Shown: in pieces, positions 46,567 to 55,584 of the stretch | How the letters are laid out: each line of letters starts with the position of its first letter | Numbering within the stretch: the stretch's first letter is position 1 | Assembly (NCBI RefSeq): GCF_900100015.1 | Contig: NZ_FNDD01000003.1 | Coordinates: 62,001-126,000 of the forward strand | Length of the DNA: 64,000 nucleotides | Origin: Vibrio xiamenensis | Lineage (GTDB): Bacteria > Pseudomonadota > Gammaproteobacteria > Enterobacterales > Vibrionaceae | Reading direction: 5' to 3' | Notes under the pieces: model-generated | Databases searched by the model: none | The model's input: the letters and a program-made list of their open reading frames with translations, nothing else | What the model was told of the DNA's origin: nothing | Translations under genes and position numbers: made by a program

Positions 46567-47420
46567 CGGATACCTCTTACGCTAAATATTGATTCAAAGT
46601 CATTGACGCCCCAATGAATAAACGGTTTGGGGTCTAACGCTCTACCTAAAAAACGCACTTCATAATGAAGATGCGGACCAGTGGATATTCCGGTATTGCC
46701 AGAATAAGCAATCAGATCACCTTTCTTCACAAACTCGCCCGATCGAACGGCAAATTTACTCAAATGCAAAAACGAACTTGAGAAGCCGTAAGAGTGTTGG
46801 ATGCGCAGAAAATTCCCTGATCCCTTTGTACTTGGACGAACCACTTCCACGACCCCATCTGCGGGTGAATAAACCGGCGTACCGACATTCACAGCCCAGT
46901 CTTGGCCACGGTGCATGGTTCGTTTTCCAGTGACGGGGTGAATACGCATTCCATAAGGAGACGATAATCGCCCGCTTGTCACAGGAGCGCCACTCGGTAT
47001 TTGAGTCAACATCTGCATTCGAACCGAAGAAGTGATCGCAGCCGTATCAAGCCGTGTTTCTAACTGGTTCTGTCCTTCGGTGTCGTCCATACCGAGCACT
47101 TTTTCTAGTTCACCCAAACGATCGGAAACTAAGTTGATCCTCTCTTCCCTTTCCAGCAGATCGCTTTCTAGGTTCAATTTAAGATCCCTTAGTGAGCCCA
47201 ATTCTTCGGTTAAACTGGAAGATTTCTTTTCTAATTCATGCTGCTTTAGTTTAGCAAAATCCACCTCATCTTTGAGGTAGTAGATGGTGCCGCCCGTTGT
47301 ACAGATAACTGCAAACGTAAGAATTCCAAGGCCTTTTAGGCACTTGCGCAGCATTTTACTAACATGAAAGTGTCTCGTTCCGTGAATAGACGAGACGGAT
47401 ATCACGAGCGTTTCTTTCAT
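46476..47420 (-). CDS. Membrane-anchored M23 (LytM-type) peptidoglycan endopeptidase
   Basis: Periplasmic peptidase of about 314 residues cutting cross-bridges in cell wall. One transmembrane helix (about residues 28-50), a coiled coil (about 55-115) and an M23 domain with zinc ligands in HRGQDWAVN (His and Asp) and GPHLHYEV (HxH); YGMRIHPVTGKR is also typical. Start at 47420 (MKETLVIS); 15 more residues are possible. Bactofilin-linked M23 enzymes shape cells or curvature in other bacteria (for example LmdC-type), the likely role here. Confidence 0.92.
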   Translation of the reverse strand: MKETLVISVSSIHGTRHFHVSKMLRKCLKGLGILTFAVICTTGGTIYYLKDEVDFAKLKQHELEKKSSSLTEELGSLRDLKLNLESDLLEREERINLVSDRLGELEKVLGMDDTEGQNQLETRLDTAAITSSVRMQMLTQIPSGAPVTSGRLSSPYGMRIHPVTGKRTMHRGQDWAVNVGTPVYSPADGVVEVVRPSTKGSGNFLRIQHSYGFSSSFLHLSKFAVRSGEFVKKGDLIAYSGNTGISTGPHLHYEVRFLGRALDPKPFIHWGVNDFESIFSVRGIRWESLVDKVELRVSNQLQLSSQKVALSPGS

Positions 47421-47531
47421 CTGATTCTTTAGTTTAGCCAAACTCCTAGAAATCGATACTATCAAGAAAAGCCATAAACACTAGCGTTTCTCTGCACTAT
47501 TTACCGTATAATGTGGATCAATCTCTCAATC

Positions 47532-47561
47532 AAAAAAAGGGAGGCTTAGCGCCTCCCTTTT
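47532..47561 (-). terminator. Hairpin between VcINDY-like gene and M23 operon
   Basis: AAAGGGAGGC / GCCTCCCTTT stem, TTAGC loop. Lies 28 bp beyond the 47589 stop; read leftward it is followed by T7. Confidence 0.88.
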
Positions 47562-47588
47562 ACGTTTAATGTTGTCGATTTTTGGTCG

Positions 47589-48977
47589 TTACGCCCAAAA
47601 TGACATGGCAATAAATGTCAGTACCACACCGCAAATCATATTCAGTACTAATCCGACTCTGAGCATCTCATTTTGCTTGATGTGACCAGAGCCAAACACG
47701 ATCGCATTGGGTGGGGTTGCGACGGGCAGCATAAACGCGCATGACGCCGCGACCGCGATCAAAACAGAAAGCACCACCGGCGATAAACCAAATGCCTCAG
47801 CAACGGTCGCGAAGACCGGAATCAGCAGCGCAGCACTGGCTGTATTACTGGCAAATTCGGTCAAGAACACCACAAAAAATGCGATGATGGCGATGATAAA
47901 TACCATCCCCATATTGGCAATGTGTTCACTCAGTACATTGGCTAAAAATAAACTGGTGCCTGTCGCTTTGAGGACGTTGCTCAAACAGATACCACCGCCA
48001 AATAGCAATAGCACGCCCCAATCCGCCGTTTTTTCAATATCTTTCCAGTGTACGACGCGAGCAAAGCTCACCGCGATGATCGCACCTAGAGCAATCAGAG
48101 TGTCGAATTTGGCGTAACCACCAAGCATGGCATTAATGGGTTTACTGAAGATCCAAAAAAAGACTGTCAGTGCGAAGATGCCTAAGGTAACGACTTTGCC
48201 TTTATCCCAGTCAACCGCTTGGTGATTTAACTCAAACTCACCGTCCAAGTTAGGCTTAACCACAAAGTACAACACCAAAATCGCCACTGGCAGCAAAATC
48301 ACAGCAGTTGGAATGCCAAATGCCATCCAATCGGTAAACGTTAAACCCACTTCTGCGGCCGCGATCGCATTCGGTGGGCTACCGACCATGGTGGCGATCC
48401 CGCCGATACTGGCGCTGTATGCGATACCAAGTAACACAAATACATAGGTTTTGTGCCCGCTTTCTGAATTGACTTTACTCAACACGCCGAGCACCAGAGG
48501 CAACATCATCGCTGCAGTGGCGGTATTACTGATCCACATAGACAAGAATGCCGTCACACCAAACAGCATAAACACAGCGACACTCATTTTACCGCGGGCC
48601 ATGAGCAATACTTTATCGGCAATGACTTTATCTAAGCCTTGCTTGTGCATCGCGGCGGCAAGCGCAAAACCACCTAGAAACAGAAAGATGATCGAGTTAG
48701 CGAAACTATTTAACGCGGTTTGAGTGTCAAACACACCAAACAGGACGGCCATCACGGGCACCAGTATCGCGGTCACGGTGACGTGCAGCGCTTCGGTTAA
48801 CCATAAGATGGCGATAAACGTCAGCATGCTCAAACCCAATACGACTTTAGGTTCAAACGGTAGGGTAAAGTAGAGAACAAAGAACAGCACAATGTCGGCA
48901 ATCACTATTATGCTGTTACGGTTAAACAACCATTCACGGGTATTCGAGGGCAAGGGGACACTATCATTTCTATTCAT
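47589..48977 (-). CDS. Na+-coupled dicarboxylate carrier, VcINDY ortholog (DASS/SLC13)
   Basis: 462-residue inner-membrane symporter importing succinate, malate and fumarate with sodium by an elevator mechanism. Both signature motifs occur at exactly the VcINDY positions: Ser150-Asn151-Thr152 (WISNTATAA) and Ser377-Asn378-Thr379 (FASNTASAA), and total length is the same. GSPPNAIA and [12 protein letters not shown] are the matching Pro-rich tips. AAGGAAGC precedes the ATG. Single-gene unit. Confidence 0.96.
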   Translation of the reverse strand: MNRNDSVPLPSNTREWLFNRNSIIVIADIVLFFVLYFTLPFEPKVVLGLSMLTFIAILWLTEALHVTVTAILVPVMAVLFGVFDTQTALNSFANSIIFLFLGGFALAAAMHKQGLDKVIADKVLLMARGKMSVAVFMLFGVTAFLSMWISNTATAAMMLPLVLGVLSKVNSESGHKTYVFVLLGIAYSASIGGIATMVGSPPNAIAAAEVGLTFTDWMAFGIPTAVILLPVAILVLYFVVKPNLDGEFELNHQAVDWDKGKVVTLGIFALTVFFWIFSKPINAMLGGYAKFDTLIALGAIIAVSFARVVHWKDIEKTADWGVLLLFGGGICLSNVLKATGTSLFLANVLSEHIANMGMVFIIAIIAFFVVFLTEFASNTASAALLIPVFATVAEAFGLSPVVLSVLIAVAASCAFMLPVATPPNAIVFGSGHIKQNEMLRVGLVLNMICGVVLTFIAMSFWA

Positions 48978-49161
48978 TATTATGCTTCCTTATGAAGGCC
49001 ATATGGGCGTTAACTATGATCCCATATGTCTTCACCAGTCGATAATAATCATTGCAATTTTGTTACCCTTATCAAACTTATGGTTTTACATTTAACACCA
49101 TGATAACAATGGAAATATATTAATAATCAAATGGCATTATGACCTATGTCATTACTCGGTA

Positions 49162-50013
49162 TTAAGACTTGGTCAATGCATCAAACGCTTGCATCACTTG
49201 CGCGCAGGTCATCACACGGCCATGACCCTGACCTTGAGTTGCGACCAAATTCACCGCCGGCATTTCGTCCGCAGCGCGCTGTGACACATCAAATGGCGCA
49301 AATTTATCCAGTTGATCATGCACTATGGTGGTCGGACAATGGCGCGCCGCCAATTTACGGTACGGATCAATGGACTGCAGTGGATAGTGGTACTGCTGCT
49401 CGAGTTGTTGCGCGACGGCGTTAAACAGTTTCATTGAATAACCAGAGCGCTGTAAGCTGCCAAACAGATTCTCCAAATACTCCAAAACCGGCGCAATCAG
49501 TAACAAGGGACAGTCATGCAATTTTTGATGGCGACATTCCAGCAATGCCGCCGTCCCCATACTGTGACCGACCACCCCGGCTAAATCGTCAATGCTATCA
49601 ATCACCGATTCAAGCCCGCGCACGAAACTTGGAATATGCCCGTATACGCCTTCGCTAGAACCATGAGCCGGATGATCGTATGCCAACGCAGTAAACCCTT
49701 GCTCAGCGATGTGTTCCATTAGTGGCAGAAATTGATTGGCGCTTCCCGACCAACCGTGGATCAACAGCCACACAGGCCCACTCCCCAGTCGATAGGTCGT
49801 CAAGCGTCCTTCCGAGGTTTGTAATTCCCCTTTAACCAGTCCACTAGGCTCTGAATTTTTTGGTTTAGAACGTACAGGCGTCAGCAGCAGTTTTCGTGCG
49901 ACTTTCTCCGCATGTTTAGGGGCAACAGTATGATGTAAGCGAGTACTCACATTAACCAGAGTTCTTTTCAAACTGAACTTGTTAGAAGTATTGAAATAGA
50001 TTTTCTCACTCAT
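49162..50013 (-). CDS. Alpha/beta-hydrolase, membrane-lipid or ester hydrolase-like
   Basis: 283 residues from ATG 50013 (AGGAGA 7 nt upstream; a longer in-frame start at 50067 lacks one). Oxyanion LLIHGWSGSANQF, nucleophile elbow VVGHSMGTAA (Ser) and C-terminal GQGHGRVM (His) with an Asp in VHDQLDKFAP make the triad. No signal peptide. Substrate unknown. A TetR-like gene lies directly upstream on the same strand, and matching ACGAACGT motifs precede both, so the hydrolase is likely a TetR target. Confidence 0.85.
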   Translation of the reverse strand: MSEKIYFNTSNKFSLKRTLVNVSTRLHHTVAPKHAEKVARKLLLTPVRSKPKNSEPSGLVKGELQTSEGRLTTYRLGSGPVWLLIHGWSGSANQFLPLMEHIAEQGFTALAYDHPAHGSSEGVYGHIPSFVRGLESVIDSIDDLAGVVGHSMGTAALLECRHQKLHDCPLLLIAPVLEYLENLFGSLQRSGYSMKLFNAVAQQLEQQYHYPLQSIDPYRKLAARHCPTTIVHDQLDKFAPFDVSQRAADEMPAVNLVATQGQGHGRVMTCAQVMQAFDALTKS

Positions 50014-50047
50014 GGTCTTTCTCCTCATCACGCTCGTCATTTTTCGA

Positions 50048-50057
50048 ACGAACGTGC
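50048..50057. promoter_or_regulatory. Operator-like motif before the hydrolase gene
   Basis: ACGAACGTGC followed by seven T; matches 50762-50771 (ACGAACGTTC plus six T) in 9 of 10 core bases. Confidence 0.45.
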
Positions 50058-50114
50058 TTTTTTTCATTAAAACATCACCAAGTCGCTAAGATGCTCTCGC
50101 ATCTAAACTGTGAC

Positions 50115-50723
50115 TTAGTCACTGGATTCGAGTATTGATTGCCAACGCTGAAGCAATTGCTCCACTGCGGTCCAAAAATAGCGATCACTTTCAGATTTGC
50201 CATGAATGGAATAAAACAGATGGGCGCTAAGGTACAGACCGTAGAGCTCAAAAGCGGCTTGCTTTGGGTCAAGAGCCTGATTGAATTCGCCGTTCCTGAT
50301 CCCTTTTTCAATTTGAATCACCAAATAGTCAATCCACATAGCGATGGTGCGTTTTAACGCCGCTTGCAGTGGACAACGACCAGATTGAGCATCTTTCCAC
50401 GCGTCTAAAAATAGACAACTGCCTTGAAACGAATGGTTCCAGTTGAGCCAGTTCTCCAGCAGACAACGTAATTTATGCTCAATTCGCTGTTCATCAAGAT
50501 CGCGTGCTGGGTCGATGACCCGCGACACAAAGGTGTGATGAGTAAATTCCACCAGCGCCAGTTGCAAATTTTCCTTGGATTGAAAATGGGCAAACAAGCC
50601 ACTTTTAGACAAGCCGCAATGCTTGGCCAAACCACCAATCGTGAGGCTTTCTAAACCATTAACGCTCGCCAGTTCAAACGCCTGCGTCAAAATAAATTCT
50701 CGAGTGATTCGGCCTTTAGTCAT
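50115..50723 (-). CDS. TetR-family repressor
   Basis: 202-residue repressor. N-terminal helix-turn-helix ITREFILTQAFELASVNGLESLTIGGLAKHCGLSKSGLFAHF (split over residues 5-46) with KENLQLALVE following is standard; the C-terminal ligand domain is all helical and of TetR_C type. ATG at 50723 preferred over GTG at 50732. Divergent from an AEC carrier and upstream of the hydrolase, both of which have nearby ACGAACGT motifs. Ligand unknown. Confidence 0.9.
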   Translation of the reverse strand: MTKGRITREFILTQAFELASVNGLESLTIGGLAKHCGLSKSGLFAHFQSKENLQLALVEFTHHTFVSRVIDPARDLDEQRIEHKLRCLLENWLNWNHSFQGSCLFLDAWKDAQSGRCPLQAALKRTIAMWIDYLVIQIEKGIRNGEFNQALDPKQAAFELYGLYLSAHLFYSIHGKSESDRYFWTAVEQLLQRWQSILESSD

Positions 50724-50761
50724 TGATTGCACTTATTTATTCAAACTGAACGATTATTAGC

Positions 50762-50771
50762 ACGAACGTTC
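50762..50771. promoter_or_regulatory. Operator-like motif between TetR and AEC genes
   Basis: ACGAACGTTC, containing palindromic GAACGTTC, followed by TTTTTTG; second copy of the motif at 50048. Confidence 0.45.
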
Positions 50772-50858
50772 TTTTTTGTAAAATTAATTTCTTTCCCAGC
50801 GAAATCAGCGCACAATGGCGTGCTTTGCATGAAAAGGACACGAATTCAAGGAGTTGAT

Positions 50859-51815
50859 ATGGCAAACATGGTTGAGCAATTGGCGTTTTCAGCCTCAATA
50901 ACGGGCCCCATTTGCTTAATGTTATTACTTGGTGTGATTTTAAAACGCACCAACGTCATCAATGAAAACTTCATTGATATCGCCTCAAAATTGGTCTTTA
51001 AAGTCACGCTACCAGCGTTACTGTTTCTTAGTATTATCAAGTCCAATCACGACTTTGGCTCAAGCGCACCGCTGATCGGTTATGGCTTACTTGCGAATCT
51101 GGCTTTCTTTCTATTTTCCACATTTGCAACCAAGCGCCTGTTTCCAGACCCGAAAGATCAAGGCGTGATCATTCAAGGTGGTTTTCGCGCCAATACTGCG
51201 ATCATCGGCCTTGCATACGTTGCTAACGCCTATGGCGATTCAGGCGTTGCATTAGCGGCAGTGTATGTCGCCTCAATGACGCTGCTGTATAATATCCAAG
51301 CCGTTATTTGTTTAAGCCCGAAAGGCGAAACTTCAGGTAAGCAGGCCGCTGGTGTTATCGCTAAAACCTTAACCAAAAACCCACTCATTATCGCCATCAT
51401 CATCGGTATGGTGTTTTACTTCCTAGCCATTCCAGTGCCTAAAGTGGTACTCGATGCAGGTCAATACTTCGCTAATATGACGCTGCCCCTTGCCTTACTA
51501 TGTACAGGCGGCTCACTAGATATTGGCTCGCTCAAACACGAAAAGCATTCCACTTGGTTCTCTACAACGCTCAAACTGGTCATTTCGCCTCTGGCTATCA
51601 CCGCAGGTGCCATCGGGCTTGGTTTTCGTGGCATTGAGTTAGCGTTGGTATTTTTGATGAGTTCAGCGCCCACAGCGGCGGCCAGTTACGTGATGGCTCG
51701 CGCGATGGGCGGTAATTCCACGCTGGCGGCAAACATCATCGCGCTCACAACCGTTTGCTCGCTCGTCAGCTGTACGATTGGTATTTTTTTATTGTCTACC
51801 TGGCAATTGATTTAA
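50859..51815 (+). CDS. Auxin efflux carrier (AEC) family transporter
   Basis: 318-residue membrane protein with ten helices in two repeats. Motifs ICLMLLLGVILKRTNVIN (first helix and loop), RANTAIIGLAYVANAYG, and PLALLCTGGSLD (crossover Pro in helix) are AEC-like (MleP/MdcF relatives, exporters of malate/malonate-type acids). ATG at 50859 with AAGGAG 5 nt upstream; an in-frame start at 50727 would overlap the TetR promoter. Probable target of the divergent TetR protein. Confidence 0.88.
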   Translation: MANMVEQLAFSASITGPICLMLLLGVILKRTNVINENFIDIASKLVFKVTLPALLFLSIIKSNHDFGSSAPLIGYGLLANLAFFLFSTFATKRLFPDPKDQGVIIQGGFRANTAIIGLAYVANAYGDSGVALAAVYVASMTLLYNIQAVICLSPKGETSGKQAAGVIAKTLTKNPLIIAIIIGMVFYFLAIPVPKVVLDAGQYFANMTLPLALLCTGGSLDIGSLKHEKHSTWFSTTLKLVISPLAITAGAIGLGFRGIELALVFLMSSAPTAAASYVMARAMGGNSTLAANIIALTTVCSLVSCTIGIFLLSTWQLI

Positions 51816-51832
51816 ACCTATCGAAAGGATCG

Positions 51833-51863
51833 AAAAAGGCGAGCTTTGAGCTCGCCTTTTTTG
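51833..51863. terminator. Bidirectional terminator, AEC / MAPEG genes
   Basis: AAAAAGGCGAGC-TTTGA-GCTCGCCTTTTTT. Confidence 0.92.
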
Positions 51864-51885
51864 TTTGTGAATATTCGAACTTTGC

Positions 51886-52272
51886 TTAAAACAGCTCAGA
51901 GTAAGGCAGATATACGAGGTTAAGAATCACCAGTAACACCATAACAAAAAATGTCATCAGCATGCCTCTCACCCGCCATTTTAACGTTGCTGATAAAATC
52001 GCTTTCGCATGCGCAACTCGACCGATACAAAACACCACACCAGCCAAATGCAGCCATAAATGTGCCGCACCGTTATATTCCGCTAACATCATCATGATGA
52101 GAGTAATGGGAATGTACTCCATTGCGTTGGTCTGGGCACTACGCGCCATTTGTAAGCTCCCCACGCCTCCGTCCCCTAAAGAGATCTGGTGACTCTTGCG
52201 CTGCTTAATCACACCTATTGACAGAGCGACCATCCATGCACCCAATAATGCCGCATACAAAGCAGTAATCAT
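51886..52272 (-). CDS. MAPEG-family membrane protein
   Basis: 128 residues, four membrane helices. Pattern LGDGGVGSLQMARSAQTNAMEYIPITLIMMMLAEYNG and HLAGVVFCIGRVAHA is typical of bacterial MAPEG proteins (YecN type), relatives of microsomal glutathione transferases. Arg and Glu of RxxxNxxE (ARSAQTNAMEYIP) are conserved, so glutathione binding is plausible. AGGAGA before ATG. Confidence 0.9.
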   Translation of the reverse strand: MITALYAALLGAWMVALSIGVIKQRKSHQISLGDGGVGSLQMARSAQTNAMEYIPITLIMMMLAEYNGAAHLWLHLAGVVFCIGRVAHAKAILSATLKWRVRGMLMTFFVMVLLVILNLVYLPYSELF

Positions 52273-52307
52273 GTGTTTCTCTCCTATCGGCCTGTTGGCA
52301 TGGTTCG

Positions 52308-52383
52308 GACAACTTTATCTAGTTAGAACGGTTTCACCTAGTTAGAACAATTTCATCTAGTTAGAACAATTCCATCTAGCAAC
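52308..52383. repeat. 19-bp tandem repeat (three full copies plus partial ends)
   Basis: CTAGTTAGAAC starts at 52319, 52338 and 52357, each followed by GGTTTCAC, AATTTCAT or AATTCCAT; a fourth CTAG begins at 52376 and the preceding ACAACTTTAT matches the end of a unit. It lies 40-110 bp upstream of the MAPEG start, where promoter or operator sites are expected. Confidence 0.9.
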
Positions 52384-52423
52384 AGGCACCATTGCCGTTA
52401 ATCGATCAATTTAGCGTATAAAA

Positions 52424-52447
52424 AAAGGACCTGATATCAGGTCCTTT
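52424..52447. terminator. Terminator of the acyltransferase operon
   Basis: Perfect 24-bp palindrome AAAGGACCTGA-TA-TCAGGTCCTTT with flanking A run; 35 bp beyond the acyltransferase stop. Confidence 0.85.
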
Positions 52448-52481
52448 GTCATTTTTGAAGTCGGAGGGATTTCGCGCTCAA

Positions 52482-54320
52482 TTATTGAAATATTGATGCG
52501 CCAGCTCCTGAGCCTTCATAAGCTTTGGCTAACCATTTCGCACCGTAAACCGATAAATGGTCGTCATCGGAATAGTACAGGATATCGCCATCACGATAAG
52601 CTTTCTTATCGGAAACATAAGCATATGGGTCGACAAACTCGCCACCATTACTGATGACAATGTTCTTAACCAATTCATTGTATTTTGGATACTCATCGCT
52701 AATGGTGATATTGGTATCACAATGAACACCAAGACGAATACAGTTGCTGACTTTCGCTGGGTTAACGGTTAGAAGCGGCGGCTGCGCCAAAACCACAACC
52801 CGTTTACCTTCTTTGACTAAACCAGAAATCATATCGCCAAGCCCTTTCGGTAAAGTATCCCAGCGGAAGGCAATGAAGATCAGATCCGCTTGATCTGCGA
52901 CCTTATCAAAGGCTTTTCTCACCATTTGGCATTTCTCAGATGAACCTTTCAAACCCAGGCCACAACCACCGGAGGCGTATAATTTCACATCGTAATCGTA
53001 TTTGTTGGCAAGCTCTGAAACGTACTCGAAATAGTGTTCAGCGTGGCTATTACCAAAGAACGCGATTTTCTTATTACTGTCAGTACGACCACCTTCACAA
53101 CCCAAGTTAACCAAGTCTGGACACTTGTTTTTATCAATGTGGCTGTACTGGAAGTTTGCATCAACTAAGTTGGTCGAAAGGCGTTGCGGCACACCTTTGT
53201 TGTACACTACATACGCTGCGATTGAGCCCACAATAATGGTTGGTAGCAGGAAGTAGTAACAACCCACATAAATCGGTTTTAACGATAACTTACGTAGCGG
53301 GCGCTCAACGATAAAGAACGAGATCAACGCCAACGAGAACATTGCAATAGCGGCAAGAACTTGAATATTAAACGGTAACGAATAACCGTCACCCTTGATA
53401 TCAAACACGTAACGAATATATGCCAGCACAGGCCAGTGGAACAAGTACAAAGAGTACGAGATCAAACCAACAAACACTAACACGCGATTCGATAGCAGTT
53501 TATTGACCCAAGTGTTGTCACTGTTGATCAAAATTGCAATCGGTAGACAGATTGCTAACGCAATGAAGCCTGGGAACGGCGAAGAGTTATCCACCCAAAC
53601 CATCAACAGAGCGATTGCCGCAAGAGCAACCGTTGCCAGTCCATTTGATCGAAAGCGTGGCAACTTACCGCTGACCGACAGCAATGCAAGCAACGAACCC
53701 ACCAACATCTCACCAAAACGCGTAAACAGCAGATAGTAGCTAAGAGATTGATACTGAGGCGTTCTTGACATGTATTCAGCTAATACAAAACTGGCGATAC
53801 AAAATACAATCAGAACGGTAAATTTGCGCTTATCAAAGAACTTAATTAAAAGGAATAAGGTTATCGGAAACGTAAAGTAATATTGCTCTTCAACTGCCAA
53901 TGACCAAGTATGCAGTAGCGGCCACTCAGATGAGTCATTAGAGAAATAATCCCCTGTGCGCAGTGCATATTGCATATTTGAAGCAAAGAACAATACACTT
54001 AACGTTGAGATCCCGACCTTATAATATTCATAAGGTAGCGAGATAAAGTAACCAATACCTAATACTAAAATCAATAGTAGAAATAGTGGAGGAAGAATAC
54101 GCTTGGCACGGCGAACATAAAAATTCGCAAAGCTAAATGTATTATCCAATTTCTCTTTATAGATAATCCCGGTTATCAAAAACCCAGAGATAACGAAGAA
54201 GATATCGACGCCTAAAAAACCGCCACTTAGATACGACGGTTCGATGTGAAAGAGGACGACCGAAAGAACAGCTATGGCTCTCAGTCCATCTATGTCTGGG
54301 CGGTAACTTTTTGTTTTCAA
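52482..54320 (-). CDS. OafA/YrhL-type O-acyltransferase with C-terminal SGNH domain
   Basis: 612-residue membrane enzyme predicted to acetylate a surface polysaccharide. N-terminal acyltransferase-3 domain (about 1-340, ten helices) with YRPDIDGLRAIAVLSVVLFH (conserved His) and GGFLGVDIFFVISGFLI and the RILPP loop; an extra helix near 350-370; then a periplasmic SGNH domain (about 390-610) with FFGNSHAEH (GxSH-type block I) and DDDHLSVYGA (Asp/His). The start is TTG at 54320; AAGGGA upstream overlaps the stop of the previous gene, 5 bp away. The SGNH protein upstream forms an operon with it. Confidence 0.9.
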   Translation of the reverse strand: MKTKSYRPDIDGLRAIAVLSVVLFHIEPSYLSGGFLGVDIFFVISGFLITGIIYKEKLDNTFSFANFYVRRAKRILPPLFLLLILVLGIGYFISLPYEYYKVGISTLSVLFFASNMQYALRTGDYFSNDSSEWPLLHTWSLAVEEQYYFTFPITLFLLIKFFDKRKFTVLIVFCIASFVLAEYMSRTPQYQSLSYYLLFTRFGEMLVGSLLALLSVSGKLPRFRSNGLATVALAAIALLMVWVDNSSPFPGFIALAICLPIAILINSDNTWVNKLLSNRVLVFVGLISYSLYLFHWPVLAYIRYVFDIKGDGYSLPFNIQVLAAIAMFSLALISFFIVERPLRKLSLKPIYVGCYYFLLPTIIVGSIAAYVVYNKGVPQRLSTNLVDANFQYSHIDKNKCPDLVNLGCEGGRTDSNKKIAFFGNSHAEHYFEYVSELANKYDYDVKLYASGGCGLGLKGSSEKCQMVRKAFDKVADQADLIFIAFRWDTLPKGLGDMISGLVKEGKRVVVLAQPPLLTVNPAKVSNCIRLGVHCDTNITISDEYPKYNELVKNIVISNGGEFVDPYAYVSDKKAYRDGDILYYSDDDHLSVYGAKWLAKAYEGSGAGASIFQ

Positions 54321-54325
54321 TTAAC

Positions 54326-55045
54326 TTATCCCTTGATCATCGCATTCAAGAATACGTTTATTACATGAGCCCACGCGTTATAACCAGCTGCATTCAAATG
54401 CAAGCCGTCATAAGTAAACTCAGGGTTTAACTTGCCATTCTTCACCATAAAAGGATTTAAATCTAAATAGGTAACACCCGATTGTTTAGATAATTTAATT
54501 AATTCCTGATTGAGAAGAAAAATATTATGGTTGTCACGTTTTCTGCCATCGGTTAGCAAAACAGATTGAATCACAATGTATAAGCCTTTACTCTTCAAAT
54601 AATCAATAATACTCGTGACGTTATTTTTGATATTTTCAAAAGATTCGTTTATACCTAAGTCATTCACACCTATCATTAAAAACACGATACTATTTTTATT
54701 TTGACTCAACATTTCGATTCGATTTAAAACACCATATGAAGTATCACTAGAAATACCTAAATTAACTAGATTACGATGCTTAATATGATTTTTTAGATCG
54801 AAGCCTTCTGTCAGACTGTCACCCAAAAATATGATATCGGCGTTTTTAATGTCTTTTTTAAGCTTAGAAAAACCTTCCATCTTTCTTTTATAGTAATTCG
54901 TATCATAAGACCCACCATAGTACAGACGCCTTAACTCTGCTTGTGCATAGTGGAAGCCTGGCCATATATAGATCCATGAAAGAACGCCATAAATACCCGT
55001 AAAAAGCGCTAATACGACAACAATTTTTATGGGGCGAATGCGCAT
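54326..55045 (-). CDS. SGNH/GDSL hydrolase with N-terminal membrane anchor
   Basis: 239 residues: signal anchor (about 8-28), then an SGNH esterase domain. Block I FLGDSLTEGF (Ser), block II Gly in NLGISSDTS, block III GVNDLG (Asn) and block V DGLHLN (Asp, His) are all present, so it should be active. Located in the periplasm at the inner membrane, it may deacylate or transfer acyl groups on the same glycan as the following acyltransferase. The gene is richer in AT than its neighbours, hinting at transfer. No strong ribosome site precedes ATG. Confidence 0.88.
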   Translation of the reverse strand: MRIRPIKIVVVLALFTGIYGVLSWIYIWPGFHYAQAELRRLYYGGSYDTNYYKRKMEGFSKLKKDIKNADIIFLGDSLTEGFDLKNHIKHRNLVNLGISSDTSYGVLNRIEMLSQNKNSIVFLMIGVNDLGINESFENIKNNVTSIIDYLKSKGLYIVIQSVLLTDGRKRDNHNIFLLNQELIKLSKQSGVTYLDLNPFMVKNGKLNPEFTYDGLHLNAAGYNAWAHVINVFLNAMIKG

Positions 55046-55584
55046 ATTGTCTTTTTTAAATTGGTTTAAAGCCTACTGACTAAAAAATAAATATGCTATT
55101 AGCCACCCAAATCAACGTAAATATGACCAAAAATTTGGCCTTACTTGCCAACTTTACAAGTTATGATTACGGTTTAAAACCACTTGAGCGTCTTATTTTT
55201 TGGACAACAAACATAAACTTAACCTTTATAAAAAAGTATAAAAGTGCTCAGTTACGGTCTAAAAATCATTAGCTTAAAAATAATTTCCAAGTTGAATGTT
55301 TACTAAATCACGTGATCCATTACAGGTTGATAAATAAAGACTTCTATTTGTTTTTATTAACAACAAAAATGCAACAAGATTCATAAATTAGGAACAAAAA
55401 TAGAAGACAGTTCAGGAAAGGAAAAGACAGAGAGTATTAATATTTAATTGCAAATTTTTTGTTTATTGTTGAATTTTCCCAACATTGAGAAATAAGTGCT
55501 TGGTATCACCTAAACCTATACCAAGCACGGTACTATTCGAATACAGTGTTCACTGGATTTATCGCTAATTTATACTCATCGAAT
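55046..55584. other. AT-rich intergenic region upstream of SGNH and downstream of glgB
   Basis: 539 bp, AT-rich, no supported gene. One clear hairpin (55496-55528), listed separately; the SGNH promoter must lie in the left part but is not assigned. Confidence 0.5.
55496..55528 (-). terminator. Probable terminator downstream of glgB
   Basis: GTGCTTGGTAT / ATACCAAGCAC, perfect 11-bp stem, 11-nt loop, 57 bp after the glgB stop. Confidence 0.6.

Noticed and set aside
50727-50858. 44-residue N-terminal extension of the AEC carrier
   Set aside because: Would cover the TetR operator/promoter; ATG at 50859 follows AAGGAG.
55046-55584. Possible small RNA or toxin gene in the AT-rich gap before glgB
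   Set aside because: No frame with ribosome site and only one hairpin that is explained as a glgB terminator.
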